Origin: CALMEC01 sp963777565
GTDB lineage: Bacteria > Actinomycetota > Thermoleophilia > Miltoncostaeales > Miltoncostaeaceae
DNA length: 64,000 nt
Assembly (NCBI GenBank): GCA_963777565.1
Contig: CAVZQZ010000009.1
Coordinates: 372,001 to 436,000 of the forward strand
Direction: 5' to 3'
Below, in pieces: positions 34,024 through 43,009 of the stretch (the first letter of the stretch is position 1; each line of letters opens with the position of its first letter). The notes below the pieces were generated by a model that saw nothing but the letters and a program-made list of their open reading frames with translations, was not told where the DNA came from and did not search any database. The position numbers and the translations under genes are program-made.

Positions 34024-36702
34024 GTGGGGCACCATCGGCAGATCGTGGAGATGGCCGGTACTTCGCTCGCGTTGCCCCTCGAAGCCGAGTTGCTGGAACG
34101 CGCCGGGGCCACCGAGGAACTCGACGACGCCTTCTCCCAATGCAGGCGGGGACGCGGCCGCCTCGTGTTCGTCTCCGGCGAGGCCGGGATCGGAAAGAGC
34201 GCCCTCGTACGGCACTTCTGCGCGCGGACCGCCGGCAGGGCGCAGGTCCTTTGGGGGTCCTGCGACGGCCTGCGCACTCCGCGTCCGCTCGGACCGTTCG
34301 TCGACATCGGCGCCGCGACCGGGGGCGCGCTGGCGGAGGTGACGAGCGCAGCCAACAAGCCACACGCCGTGCTCGAAGCCCTCCTGGCCCAGCTCGGCGA
34401 CGGTCGCGAGACCGTCATGGTGCTCGAAGACCTCCATTGGGCCGACGAGGCCACCCTTGACGTACTGAGGTTGCTCGGACGACGCGTTGAACGGTTGCGG
34501 ACCGTCGTGATCGCGACCTACCGAAGCGACGAGCTGCCGCCGGGCCATCCGCTGCAGATTGCGCTCGGCGACTTGGGCACCGCCGTCTCAGTTCGCCGGG
34601 TTCGGCTTGAGGCGCTCTCACCGGCCGCCGTCGCCCAGCTGGCCGAGCCGTTTGGCGCAGATCCGGAGGACCTCTACGCAAAGACGTCGGGCAACCCCTT
34701 CTTCGTGACGGAGTCGCTCGCGAGTGGATGCACCGTCTTGCCCCCGACTGTCCGGGACGCGGTGCTCGCCCGGGTCGCGAGGCTGGGAGCTGAGGCGCGG
34801 GAGCTGCTCGAGGCCGTCGCGGTCGTGCCGCAACGAGCAGAGGTATCTCTGCTCGAGGCGGTCGCCGGCGACCGGATCGGCGCGCTGGACGAATGCCTTG
34901 CCTCCGGGATCCTCCGTGGCGAGTCCCAGGCGGTGTCGTTCGGACATGAGCTCGCGCGGCTCGTGGTCGACGATGCGATGAACCCGCTGCGGCGGATCGC
35001 CCTCCACCGACTCGTGCTTGACGCCCTGCGCGGGTCTCCCGCCGGTGCCTACGACCTCGCCCGTTTGGCCCATCACGCCGACGCGGCGGGAGATGCGGAG
35101 GCGGTGCTCGAGTTCGCCCCTGCAGCCGCCACCTACGCCTCCGATGTGGGTGCGCACCGGGAGGCCGCGGCACAGCTTCGCCGCGCCCTCCGCTTCGCCG
35201 GGACGTTGCCGGCAGCGGCGCGAGCCGATCTGCTCGAACGACTGTCGTTCGAGTGCTACCTGACCGATCAGCAGTCGGAGGCGATCTCGGCGCTCGAAGC
35301 GGCGCTGGAGTGCCATCGGAGCGTCGGAGATACCCGCCGGGAAGGTCTTGGGCTGTGCTCGCTCTCGGCCCGGCGATGGTGCGCGGGCGACATCCCGGGT
35401 GCCGAAGACGCAGCCACGGCGGCCGTCTCGGTACTCGAGCGGCTGCCGCCCGGTCCAGAGCTCGCCCGCGCGTACAGCACGGCTTCCGGATTCGCGATGA
35501 ACGCGGAGGAGGTGGAGCCGGCGCTCGCCTGGGGGGAGCGCGCCACGGCGCTCCTCGAGCAGTTCCCCGACCGGCAGACAATGGTCTTCCAGCTCAACAA
35601 CTCGGGCACCATCGCCTTGCTGGCCGGGCAATCCGAGGGGCGCGATCAGCTCGAGCGCAGCATCGCGCTCGCCAGAGAAGCAGGACTCGAAGATCACGTC
35701 GGCCGCGGCTACATCCATCTCGGTTGGGTCGGGTCGCGCACGCGCCAGACCGCCCTGATCGACCGTCTCGAGGAGGGCATCGACTACTGCACGGAGCGTG
35801 GTCTCGACCTCTGGCGGCTGTACCTCATCTGCTACCGGTCTCGCTCCGACCTCGACAGCGGCCGGTGGGATGCGGCGGCCAAGGCCGCTTCGTTCGTCCT
35901 CAGCCAGCCCGATCACTCGTCGTTGCTCCGCATCGTTGCCCTCACGACCCTGGCTGTCGTGCGCGCTCGCCGCGGCGACCCCGATCCCCGGTCGTTGCTC
36001 GAGGAGGCACGTGCCATGGTCTCGCCGGCCGACTCCCTGCAGCTGCTCGCTCCGGTCGCCATCGCATCCGCCGAAGCGGCGTGGCTCGACGATCGCCCCG
36101 ACCGTGTCCGGGAGGCCTCCGACGCGGCGCTGTCGCTCGCGATGGACCTCAACGCGCGGTGGGTGATCGGCGAGCTCGCCTTCTGGCGCTGGCGCGCGGG
36201 TATCGACGAAACCTGCCCCCCGGGCGCCGCGGAGCCGTTCGCGGTTCACATCTCGAGTGACGGAGGTGAGCAGGCCGCCGAGGTGTGGCGCCGGATCGGC
36301 TGCCCGTATGAGGCCGCTCTGGCCCTCACGGACAGCGACGATGTCGAGTCTCTGCGTCTTGCGCACGACGAACTCCGGCAGCTGGGGGCGGGACCGGCAT
36401 CGGATCGCGCGACACGCCGGCTCCGGGCGCTGGGGATCGGCGGTATGCCCCGGGGGCCGCGGTCCTCGACTCGCGAAAACCCGGCGCAGCTCACGAATCG
36501 CGAGGTCGAGGTACTGGCGCTCATCCGCTCGGGGATCCGGAACGCCGACATCGCACGGCACCTGGTGCTGTCGCCTCGAACGGTTGACCACCACGTCTCG
36601 TCGATCCTCCGGAAGCTCGACGTGAAGACGCGCGGAGAGGCGGCGGCCGCCGCCACACGCCTCGGGCTCGACTCGGATGACGGGCCCCCGCCCGCAACAT
36701 AG
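34024..36702 (+). CDS. LuxR-family ATP-binding transcriptional regulator (LAL type)
   Basis: This is an 892-residue large ATP-binding regulator. An N-terminal AAA/STAND ATPase has Walker A SGEAGIGKS (about 51-59) and Walker B VMVLEDLHWADEATLD, and ends around residue 330 (residue numbers from the GTG). A long helical TPR-like middle follows. The C-terminus is a LuxR helix-turn-helix (LTNREVEVLALIRSGIRNADIA-type, then SPRTVDHHVSSILRKLDV). GTG at 34024 has GGGAAGA just upstream; ATG at 34051 is an alternative start. It probably senses a small ligand and controls the adjacent DUF4242 gene. Confidence 0.9.
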   Translation: MGHHRQIVEMAGTSLALPLEAELLERAGATEELDDAFSQCRRGRGRLVFVSGEAGIGKSALVRHFCARTAGRAQVLWGSCDGLRTPRPLGPFVDIGAATGGALAEVTSAANKPHAVLEALLAQLGDGRETVMVLEDLHWADEATLDVLRLLGRRVERLRTVVIATYRSDELPPGHPLQIALGDLGTAVSVRRVRLEALSPAAVAQLAEPFGADPEDLYAKTSGNPFFVTESLASGCTVLPPTVRDAVLARVARLGAEARELLEAVAVVPQRAEVSLLEAVAGDRIGALDECLASGILRGESQAVSFGHELARLVVDDAMNPLRRIALHRLVLDALRGSPAGAYDLARLAHHADAAGDAEAVLEFAPAAATYASDVGAHREAAAQLRRALRFAGTLPAAARADLLERLSFECYLTDQQSEAISALEAALECHRSVGDTRREGLGLCSLSARRWCAGDIPGAEDAATAAVSVLERLPPGPELARAYSTASGFAMNAEEVEPALAWGERATALLEQFPDRQTMVFQLNNSGTIALLAGQSEGRDQLERSIALAREAGLEDHVGRGYIHLGWVGSRTRQTALIDRLEEGIDYCTERGLDLWRLYLICYRSRSDLDSGRWDAAAKAASFVLSQPDHSSLLRIVALTTLAVVRARRGDPDPRSLLEEARAMVSPADSLQLLAPVAIASAEAAWLDDRPDRVREASDAALSLAMDLNARWVIGELAFWRWRAGIDETCPPGAAEPFAVHISSDGGEQAAEVWRRIGCPYEAALALTDSDDVESLRLAHDELRQLGAGPASDRATRRLRALGIGGMPRGPRSSTRENPAQLTNREVEVLALIRSGIRNADIARHLVLSPRTVDHHVSSILRKLDVKTRGEAAAAATRLGLDSDDGPPPAT

Positions 36703-36799
36703 GCAACGTCGGCTCCAAAACTGGGTGGTCTTACCGAGGTGGCCGATGCCGTCCGCCACGACACTCGCTCTGACGATCCCCCAACGACAGGAGCGCGTC

Positions 36800-37072
36800 A
36801 TGCCGCGATACGTGGTGGAGCGAACATTTCCCGACGGCCTTCGGATCAGCGCCGACGAGACCGGTGCCGAGGCGTGCCTCGGGGTGGTTGCGACGAACGC
36901 CGCCCACGGCGTTACGTGGGTTCACTCCTACGTCAGCGACGACCGACAGCGGACCTTCTGCGTGTATGAGGCCCCGAACCCCGAGGCGATCCGGTCGACC
37001 GCAGCCGACAACAACCTCCCCGTGGACCGGATCACGCAGATCCGCGTGCTCGATCCGTACTTCCACAACTGA
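36800..37072 (+). CDS. DUF4242 protein (SCO4226-like, possible nickel-binding)
   Basis: This 90-residue protein has the dimeric ferredoxin-like DUF4242 fold: PRYVVERTFPDGL, VTWVHSYVSDDRQRTFCVYEAPN, and VDRITQIRVLDPYFHN. The Streptomyces member SCO4226 has been described as a nickel-binding protein, so metal binding is possible but not shown here. A CAGGAG ribosome-binding site precedes the ATG. It lies 97 bp downstream of the large LuxR regulator on the same strand. Confidence 0.82.
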   Translation: MPRYVVERTFPDGLRISADETGAEACLGVVATNAAHGVTWVHSYVSDDRQRTFCVYEAPNPEAIRSTAADNNLPVDRITQIRVLDPYFHN

Positions 37073-37202
37073 GGACGACGATGCCGGGCGGATCCGATCG
37101 GTGCGGCCCGGGTGGCCCAGGCGCCGACGCGGGCCCTACCGGTGGACGCGGCGATCCACGAGATCGGTCGCGTCACTTACCCAAGCTCGGAAAGGACGAA
37201 CC

Positions 37203-37526
37203 GTGAAGACGACTCATCGCCACCTCGCCACGGGACTCGCCGTCGTCGCTCTGTCGGCACCAGCGGCGCACGCATCGATCCCCCACGAACCGGGCCGGCA
37301 ACCATCGGCGGGCAGCGCCGCGACGGGTCGCCCCGAGCCGCCGCTCGCCGACCTGGCCGGAGCGTCGCCACCGGCCGCGGCGCCGGTGATCCTCCGGACC
37401 GGCGGAGGCTTCGACTGGAGGGCGGCCGGCACGGGCTTCGCGGCCGCCACCGCATTCGCGCTACTGGGGGGCGGAACGTTGATCGCCGGCCGTAAGCGCC
37501 GGCACGCCGGCACGCCGGCGCCCTGA
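37203..37526 (+). CDS. Small exported, C-terminally anchored protein, unknown
   Basis: This 107-residue product has an N-terminal signal peptide (HLATGLAVVALSAPAAHA, about 7-24), a Pro/Ala-rich extracellular spacer and a C-terminal hydrophobic segment (AAATAFALLGGGTLIAG) ending in RKRRH. The layout (spacer, helix, basic tail) resembles a simple wall or membrane anchor without an LPxTG motif. The GTG at 37203 follows a GGAAAGGA ribosome-binding site. Confidence 0.62.
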   Translation: MKTTHRHLATGLAVVALSAPAAHASIPHEPGRQPSAGSAATGRPEPPLADLAGASPPAAAPVILRTGGGFDWRAAGTGFAAATAFALLGGGTLIAGRKRRHAGTPAP

Positions 37527-37611
37527 CGTCGCATCGGGTGGATCGGACCGGCCGGTCCACCCATCCCGGTCTCCGACGTCGCGATTCCGCGCTGCGACCG
37601 CCGCCGACGCG

Positions 37612-37617
37612 TAGCTT
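37612..37617 (+). promoter_or_regulatory. Candidate -10 (TAGCTT), leaderless start of the uracil-DNA glycosylase gene
   Basis: TAGCTT lies 6 nt before the ATG at 37624, which would make the transcript start at or next to the start codon. No ribosome-binding site is visible. Confidence 0.35.
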
Positions 37618-37623
37618 CCGGGC

Positions 37624-38298
37624 ATGCCGCCATCGCCGTTCGCCGCGCTCGACCGCGCGATCGTCGCCTGCCGTGCGTGCCCGCGACTGGTGGCATGGCG
37701 GGAGCAGGTGGGCCGTGAGAAGCGGGCGGCCTTCCGCGACGACGACTACTGGGCCCGCCCGGTGCCCGGGTTCGGCGACCGCGACGCATGGCTGGTGGTG
37801 ATCGGACTCGCCCCCGCCGCGCACGGCGCCAACCGTACGGGGCGGATGTTCACCGGCGACCGCAGCGCCGACTTCCTGATCGCGGCGCTTCACCGGGCCG
37901 GGCTCGCATCGCAGCCGACATCGGACCACGCCGGGGACGGGCTCACGCTGGTCGGCTGCCGGATGACCGCAGCGGTGCGGTGTGCTCCCCCGGTCAACAA
38001 GCCTACCCCCGACGAGGAAGCACGGTGCCGCCCCTTCCTGCGACGCGAGCTCGACCTGTGCCGCGGCGCCCGGGTGCTCTTGGCGCTGGGTGCATTTGCC
38101 TGGCAGGCGACCCTTCGAACGCTCGACGCCCCCCGACCATGGGCGAAGTTCGGGCATGGCGCCGAGTTCCAGGTGGGTGAGCGGACGCTGATCGGCTCGT
38201 ACCACCCGAGTCAGCAGAACACGTTCACCGGGAAGCTCACCGCCCCGATGCTGGACGCGGTACTGGCCCGCGCCGCCGCGCTGACTAGAGGTAGTTGA
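37624..38298 (+). CDS. Uracil-DNA glycosylase family 5 (UdgB, Fe-S type)
   Basis: This is a 224-residue DNA repair enzyme that removes uracil and other deaminated bases. It shows GLAPAAHGANRTGRMFTGDRS (motif 1, with Ala in place of the catalytic acid, as in family 5) and YHPSQQNTFTGKL (motif 2). Cysteines at about 16, 19, 120 and 135 are placed to bind a 4Fe-4S cluster. The 3' end overlaps the convergent M23 gene by 14 bp. Confidence 0.92.
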   Translation: MPPSPFAALDRAIVACRACPRLVAWREQVGREKRAAFRDDDYWARPVPGFGDRDAWLVVIGLAPAAHGANRTGRMFTGDRSADFLIAALHRAGLASQPTSDHAGDGLTLVGCRMTAAVRCAPPVNKPTPDEEARCRPFLRRELDLCRGARVLLALGAFAWQATLRTLDAPRPWAKFGHGAEFQVGERTLIGSYHPSQQNTFTGKLTAPMLDAVLARAAALTRGS

Positions 38299-39454
38299 CC
38301 GGGTTCTGAGGAACGCCGCCGACCCGCACCTCGAAGTGCAGGTGCGCACCGAAGCAGTGGCCGGTACATCCCACGGCGCCCAGCACGCTGCCCCGGCCGA
38401 CGCTCTGACCGACGGAGACGGCGATGCGGCTCATGTGCGCGTAGGCGGTGGAGATCGACCCGTGCGAGACGACCACGAGGTTCCCGTACCCGCCGCTCCA
38501 ACCGGCGACGATCACCGTGCCGGGCGCGCTCGCCGCGATCGGGGTGCCCGCGGGGACGCCGATGTCGATGCCCTCGTGCATGCGGCCCCACCGTTGGCCG
38601 AAGCCTGAGGTGATCAGCCCGTTGACCGGCCAGGAGAACTGGCCGCTGCCGCTGACGGCGACGGTGACGGGCAGGTTCGACGAGCCAGCCCGGATCTGAT
38701 TCGCGAGCGCGGCGGAACGTGCGCGAAGCCCGCGGGCCTCGGCCTCGAACTCGCGGCGATCCTCCTTGACTCGGGAGAGCAGCGTCGAGCGGGCGGACCG
38801 CGCCGCGACCAGCCGGTTGCGCTCCGCGCTGATCACCGAGAGCGCGTGCGCTGCTTCCGCCTCGGCCGCCGCGACACGTTGCTCGGTCTTGAAGACCTCG
38901 GCGCGCGCCGCGCTGATGCGTCGCCGTGCCTCACGCGAGTCGTCGGCGTTGGACTTGGTCTCGACGATGAGCCGGCGGTCCTGCTCGGCGATGCGCTCGA
39001 GGTTCTGGCGGATGGCGACGGCGTCGCTGACGCTGCCCGAGACGAGCAGCACCTGCAGCACCGACGGCTCGCCCGCCCGGTACGCGGCCGACAGCCGCGC
39101 GCTCAGCGCGCCCCGCTGAACCCTGAGCAGGCCGATCAGCTTCGTCAGGCGGCGCTGCTCGGTCTCGAGCTCGGCCGTGAGCGCCTGCCGCTTCGTACGC
39201 AGCCCCGTGAGCTCGGTGTTCAGCGCGCTCCACCGCGCCTGCACGGGGGCGAGTCGCGTCTGGACCGCCCGGATGCGGGCGTTGTAGCGCGACACGTCGG
39301 TGGTGAGCACGGCCTCGCGTGCGCGGGCGTCGCGTGCGCGCTGCTCCACCTGCGACAGGCTCGGCGCGGCCGCCGATTGCGCGACGAGGCCCGCCCCGGC
39401 GACCGCTGCCACGGAGACGGCGGCGAACGCGATGGGTTGCAGGCGGGAACTCAC
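38285..39454 (-). CDS. M23 peptidase with coiled coil (EnvC/PcsB-like)
   Basis: This 389-residue exported protein has a signal peptide (AFAAVSVAAVAGAGLVAQSAAA, about 9-30). A long coiled coil at about 33-245 follows, then a LytM/M23 domain with MHEGIDIG, VVSHGSISTAYAHMS and GAHLHFEVRVGG, so the zinc ligands are present. It should cut or regulate cutting of peptidoglycan cross-links, possibly in division as EnvC-like proteins do. Unlike EnvC its active-site residues look intact. Confidence 0.92.
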   Translation of the reverse strand: MSSRLQPIAFAAVSVAAVAGAGLVAQSAAAPSLSQVEQRARDARAREAVLTTDVSRYNARIRAVQTRLAPVQARWSALNTELTGLRTKRQALTAELETEQRRLTKLIGLLRVQRGALSARLSAAYRAGEPSVLQVLLVSGSVSDAVAIRQNLERIAEQDRRLIVETKSNADDSREARRRISAARAEVFKTEQRVAAAEAEAAHALSVISAERNRLVAARSARSTLLSRVKEDRREFEAEARGLRARSAALANQIRAGSSNLPVTVAVSGSGQFSWPVNGLITSGFGQRWGRMHEGIDIGVPAGTPIAASAPGTVIVAGWSGGYGNLVVVSHGSISTAYAHMSRIAVSVGQSVGRGSVLGAVGCTGHCFGAHLHFEVRVGGVPQNPVNYL

Positions 39455-39538
39455 GTGACGAAGTTCGCAGCCAAGCCGCCGACCCCTGCCCGAAGGCGTT
39501 CGGGGTCGACCGAGCGCCGAGCGCCCCGTTCCGGGCCA

Positions 39539-40411
39539 CTAACGCCCCGGCGGCTCCGGATCGATCGCGAGGAGGTCGGTGTAGGGGTTGACCGCGCCTC
39601 CGCCGCCGGGGTGGATCTCGAAGTGCAGGTGGGTGGCGCCGTAGCGCGCGTCACCGGTGTTCCCCACGGCCCCGATGACTTGTCCGAGGGTGACCGCGCT
39701 GCCCGCCTCGAGTCCGGCGGTGATCGACGTGAGGTGGGCGTAGTAGTACTCGTGCCCGCGCGTGTCCTGCAGCCAGATCCAGATGCCGCCCAGGCCGGTC
39801 TCGACCCGCGTCATCCGCTTGATGATGCCGGGAGCGACGGCACGGACGGGTAGTCCCCGCGCCGCCATGATGTCGTTGCCCTGGTGGCTGCCCTGCGAGC
39901 GGGGCGCGCCGAAGTCGTTGAAGTACGTGTGCTTTCCGGCGACGGGGAAGGCGAGCAGGTACTTCGCCTTCGCGGCGTTGGGGCCGGCGAGCGGATAGTT
40001 GGTCGCGTCGACCGGCGGCGCGGGACTCGTGCCGCTTCGAATCGAGCGGATCTTGACGCCGAGTCGCTTGAGGAACGCGGCGTTCGCGACGCCGTTCGCC
40101 GGCAACTTGAAGCGCCGTTGCAGGACCTTCACGGCCTCGCTCGTGCGCTTGCCGTAGGCGCCGTCGACCGTGACCTGGAGGCCGCGCTTGCGAAGGATGC
40201 GCTGCAGCTCACGTACGTCCGCGCCGCGGGTGCCGGGCCTGAGGGCGCGCGTGCCGAGCAGGCTCGAGGCGGTGGGCGCCAGGACGACGGGCGCGGGCTC
40301 CGGGGGCGCCCCGACTGCGGCCGTCTCCGGCGAATTGGGGAGCGGCACGTCCATGGCCGTCGCTGCGGACACGCCGATCACGAGGGTCGCCACGACAGCA
40401 ACCCACCCCAT
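39539..40411 (-). CDS. M23 peptidase with peptidoglycan-binding domain
   Basis: This 290-residue exported hydrolase has a signal segment (GWVAVVATLVIGVSAATAM), a PG_binding_1 domain at about 55-120 (GTRGADVRELQRILRKRGLQ, then GAYGKRTSEAVKVLQRRF) and a C-terminal M23 domain with SHQGNDIMA, YYYAHLTS and THLHFEIHPGG. I chose the ATG at 40411 because the signal segment begins there; the upstream in-frame stretch coincides with a structured leader. It lies next to a second M23 gene downstream. Confidence 0.9.
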   Translation of the reverse strand: MGWVAVVATLVIGVSAATAMDVPLPNSPETAAVGAPPEPAPVVLAPTASSLLGTRALRPGTRGADVRELQRILRKRGLQVTVDGAYGKRTSEAVKVLQRRFKLPANGVANAAFLKRLGVKIRSIRSGTSPAPPVDATNYPLAGPNAAKAKYLLAFPVAGKHTYFNDFGAPRSQGSHQGNDIMAARGLPVRAVAPGIIKRMTRVETGLGGIWIWLQDTRGHEYYYAHLTSITAGLEAGSAVTLGQVIGAVGNTGDARYGATHLHFEIHPGGGGAVNPYTDLLAIDPEPPGR

Positions 40412-40478
40412 CAATCCTCGGGGCCGGCCGGAGACGGAGGTCTCGCGCGGTCGGTCGTGAGAAATACCTGGCTCCTTT

Positions 40479-40576
40479 CCGCCACTGGCCGTATTGCCAG
40501 TTGGGCTGTAAGTCACCCCCCGAACGCACGAGTGCGTCGAACTCGGGGTGCTCCTCGGAAGCGCTTGAACGGGCGG
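40479..40576 (-). promoter_or_regulatory. Structured 5' leader, candidate riboswitch
   Basis: Read on the minus strand, CCGCC (40576-40572) can pair with GGCGG (40483-40479) to close the region. Inside are a long hairpin (CACCCCGA pairing with TCGGGG..TG, and ACGCAC with GTGCGT; 40550-40514) and a second one, CTGGC/GCCAG (40500-40485). Arrangement and fragments (GGAGCACCCC, GGGGTGA) recall c-di-AMP (ydaO-type) riboswitches, which often precede wall hydrolase genes in actinobacteria. I cannot align the full conserved core, so the class is tentative. Confidence 0.45.
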
Positions 40577-40577
40577 C

Positions 40578-40606
40578 ACTCTTGCAGCGATGTCGGACAC
40601 GGTCAA
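40578..40606 (-). promoter_or_regulatory. Candidate promoter of the M23/PG-binding gene
   Basis: On the minus strand TTGACC (40606-40601) is followed after 17 bp by AAGAGT (40583-40578). The expected transcription start falls at the first stem of the structured leader. The -10 is weak. Confidence 0.4.
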
Positions 40607-40624
40607 GCTGAGGCGTCGCATTTG

Positions 40625-40652
40625 CAAGCGATTTACCCGAGAACCAAGCGAT
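40625..40652. repeat. Direct repeat CAAGCGAT upstream of the M23 promoter
   Basis: CAAGCGAT occurs at 40625-40632 and 40645-40652, exactly 20 bp (two helical turns) apart, just upstream of the candidate -35. This is a plausible activator site. The remaining gap to the ccmI-like gene (40653-40742) shows nothing else clear. Confidence 0.4.
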
Positions 40653-40742
40653 TCATACCTCTACTGTCGGCAGCACGATCCGTTTCTTGATGCGGGATCA
40701 GGGCGGCGCAACGGGACGTTTCGCCCCGTTTCTCGGTGACGG

Positions 40743-41021
40743 TCAGCCAGAGGACCCGTCGCGCTGCCGCAGAAGTGTTGCCAGTTGCGCCCGCTCGGCG
40801 CCGTCGAGTTCAGCGAAGTCCTCGTCGCTCAGGTTGCCGGCCCGGTGGTCGAACTCGATCTCGCGGATCGCCCGGAGGGACCGGTCGATCTCGTCCTGCA
40901 GCGCCCGTGCGGCCTGGTCGTCGGCCGGCGGTTCGGCCTGGTGCCGCTCGTGCAGCAGCGGCCAGGCCACCGCGACCACCACCGCCAGCGCGACGGCGGC
41001 AACCAGGACGGCGACGCCCAT
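40743..41021 (-). CDS. CcmI-like cytochrome c maturation protein
   Basis: This is a 92-residue protein with an N-terminal membrane segment (GVAVLVAAVALAVVVAVAWPLL) followed by a charged helical tail (LQDEIDRSLRAIREIEFDHRA, then GNLSDEDFAELD). This resembles the membrane part of CcmI/CcmH-type subunits that deliver apocytochrome to the haem lyase. The ATG at 41021 overlaps the ccmF stop (TGATG). The assignment rests on topology and context. Confidence 0.65.
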   Translation of the reverse strand: MGVAVLVAAVALAVVVAVAWPLLHERHQAEPPADDQAARALQDEIDRSLRAIREIEFDHRAGNLSDEDFAELDGAERAQLATLLRQRDGSSG

Positions 41022-43006
41022 CAGGCGCGGACGCGCGCCCGGTCGGGTGCCGGAGCGTGCGCCCGCACGCCCCTCGGCGGCGGCCAGGCGGCGATGATCG
41101 CGCCGAGCAGCAGGATGAGCCCGCCGATCCACAGCCACGAGATGAGCGGGTTGACGAACACGTGGATTGACGCGACGCCGGTGGGCGTGAGGCCGGCGAG
41201 GTTGACCCAGATGTCGCGGGTGGGGCCGCCGGCGATCGCGACCTCGTCACCCGGCTCCTGCCGGGGCAGGTATACGTGCTTGGCCGGACGGAGGGTCGCA
41301 ACCCGCTCGGATCCCTTGGTGACCTCGATCGTCGCGGCCACGGTCATCTTGTTCGGGTCGCGGCGACGGTCGAAGGCCACCGCCGTGAAGGTGTAGCCGC
41401 CGGCGTTCGCCCGCTGACCCTGCGCGAGGTCGAACGTGCCCTCGCTGAGGAACGACCGGGACGCCGCGATCGCGACGATCACGACGATGATCCCCACGTG
41501 GGCGACGTAGCCGCCGTAGCGGCGGCGGTTGCGCGACACGAGCTGGCCGAGCGCCCCGAGCCACGAAACCCCGCCGAGGGCGTGCCGCACCTTCGTGCCG
41601 CGCCAGAACTCCGAGGCGATGCAGGCGGTCGAGAAGATCGCGATCAGGAACACCGCCGCGGCGGCCCAGTTGTGCCGCGCGTCGGTGAGCAGCACGAGCG
41701 GCGTCGCCGCCGCGGTGACCACGAGCGGCACGAGGAATCTCCGCCGGATGACCTCCGGGCTGGCCTTGCGCCACGGCACCAGCGGTCCGATGCCGGTCAG
41801 GAGCAGCAGCGCCACGCCGATGGGCGCTGCCACCGTGTCGAAGAAGCCCCGCCCCACGCTGATCCGGTTGCCCTGGACGAGCTCCGTGACCACCGGGAAG
41901 AGGGTCCCCCAGATGATTGCGAACGCGAGCCCGACGAGCAGGAGGTTGTTGTAGAGGAAGATCGCCTCGCGGGAGAAGTAGCTCTCGAGCGAATGGGCGC
42001 TCTTGAGCAGCGGCAGCCGGCTGATGATGAGGGCGATGCCGCCGGCGAGCACGGCGACGATGGCACCAAGCAGCCACGGGCCGACGGTCTGCGCGCCGAA
42101 GTTGTGGACGCTGCTCACGATGTTGGATCGCGTCAGGAACGTCCCGAACAGCGTCAGCGCGAACGTCGAGATGACCAGGACCAGGTTCCACACCTTCAGC
42201 ATCCCGCGGCGCTCCTGCACCATGACCGAGTGCAGGAACGCGGTGGCGGTGAGCCACGGGAGGAACGCGGCGTTCTCGACCGGATCCCAGATCCAGTAGC
42301 CGCCGAAGCTCAGCGACTCGTACGCCCATTTCGCCCCCAGGATGATGCCGATGCCGAGGAACGCCCAGCTCGCCAGCGTCCAGCGCCGCACGCTCGTGAG
42401 CCATGCGCTGTCGAGCCGGCGCGTGACGAGCGCGGCGATGGCGAACGCGAACGGCACCGCGATCGAGACGTAGCCCAGGTACAGCAGTGGCGGGTGGGCG
42501 ATCATGTACGGGTTGCGCAGGGCCGCCTGAAGGCCGCTGCCGTCGGCCGGAACCAGGGGCACCGTTGCGAACGGGCTCGCCACGAAGCACAGGATCATGG
42601 TGAAGAAGGCGCCGAGCCCGGCGAGGACGGCGACGACGACCGGCATGAGCTCGCGGTTGCGCCGGCGGTTCGTGATGATCGCGATGCACGAGAAGCCCGA
42701 CAGCAACCACGCCCAGAACATCAGGGAGCCGGGCTGGCTGGCCCACACGGCGGTGACCTTGAAGTGGGACTCGAGCGCGCGGCTCGAATACCCCTCCACG
42801 GCTGCGATCTCGAAGTGGTTGCCGAGCAGGGCCGCGACGAGGGTCGCCATCCCGACGGTGAGGAGCCCGAACAGGGCGAAGACGGCGCGCTCGGCCGCGT
42901 GAAACCACTGGCGGCGGCGGGGCTGCTGCCCGGCGATCGCCGCTCCCACCGCGAAGAGCGCCACGGCGAACGCCACCAGGAGGATCGCCCGACCGAAGAG
43001 GCTCAT
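41021..43006 (-). CDS. ccmF: Cytochrome c haem lyase subunit CcmF
   Basis: CcmF is the integral-membrane haem lyase core that attaches haem to apocytochrome c outside the membrane. The 661-residue polytopic protein contains the tryptophan-rich WWD-type motif GGYWIWDPVENAAFLPWLTA, conserved flanking segments (ESHFKVTAVWASQPGSLMFW) and a large extracytoplasmic C-terminal domain. It follows ccmE by 3 bp. Confidence 0.95.
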   Translation of the reverse strand: MSLFGRAILLVAFAVALFAVGAAIAGQQPRRRQWFHAAERAVFALFGLLTVGMATLVAALLGNHFEIAAVEGYSSRALESHFKVTAVWASQPGSLMFWAWLLSGFSCIAIITNRRRNRELMPVVVAVLAGLGAFFTMILCFVASPFATVPLVPADGSGLQAALRNPYMIAHPPLLYLGYVSIAVPFAFAIAALVTRRLDSAWLTSVRRWTLASWAFLGIGIILGAKWAYESLSFGGYWIWDPVENAAFLPWLTATAFLHSVMVQERRGMLKVWNLVLVISTFALTLFGTFLTRSNIVSSVHNFGAQTVGPWLLGAIVAVLAGGIALIISRLPLLKSAHSLESYFSREAIFLYNNLLLVGLAFAIIWGTLFPVVTELVQGNRISVGRGFFDTVAAPIGVALLLLTGIGPLVPWRKASPEVIRRRFLVPLVVTAAATPLVLLTDARHNWAAAAVFLIAIFSTACIASEFWRGTKVRHALGGVSWLGALGQLVSRNRRRYGGYVAHVGIIVVIVAIAASRSFLSEGTFDLAQGQRANAGGYTFTAVAFDRRRDPNKMTVAATIEVTKGSERVATLRPAKHVYLPRQEPGDEVAIAGGPTRDIWVNLAGLTPTGVASIHVFVNPLISWLWIGGLILLLGAIIAAWPPPRGVRAHAPAPDRARVRA

Positions 43007-43009
43007 GGC

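Noticed and set aside
34618..36801. 727-codon minus-strand frame opposite the LuxR regulator.
   Set aside because: The plus-strand protein has ATPase and DNA-binding motifs throughout; the antisense product has none.
40481..40505. GCCACTG near a hairpin, considered as part of a cobalamin riboswitch on the plus strand.
   Set aside because: No other conserved blocks of that class are present and no plus-strand gene follows.
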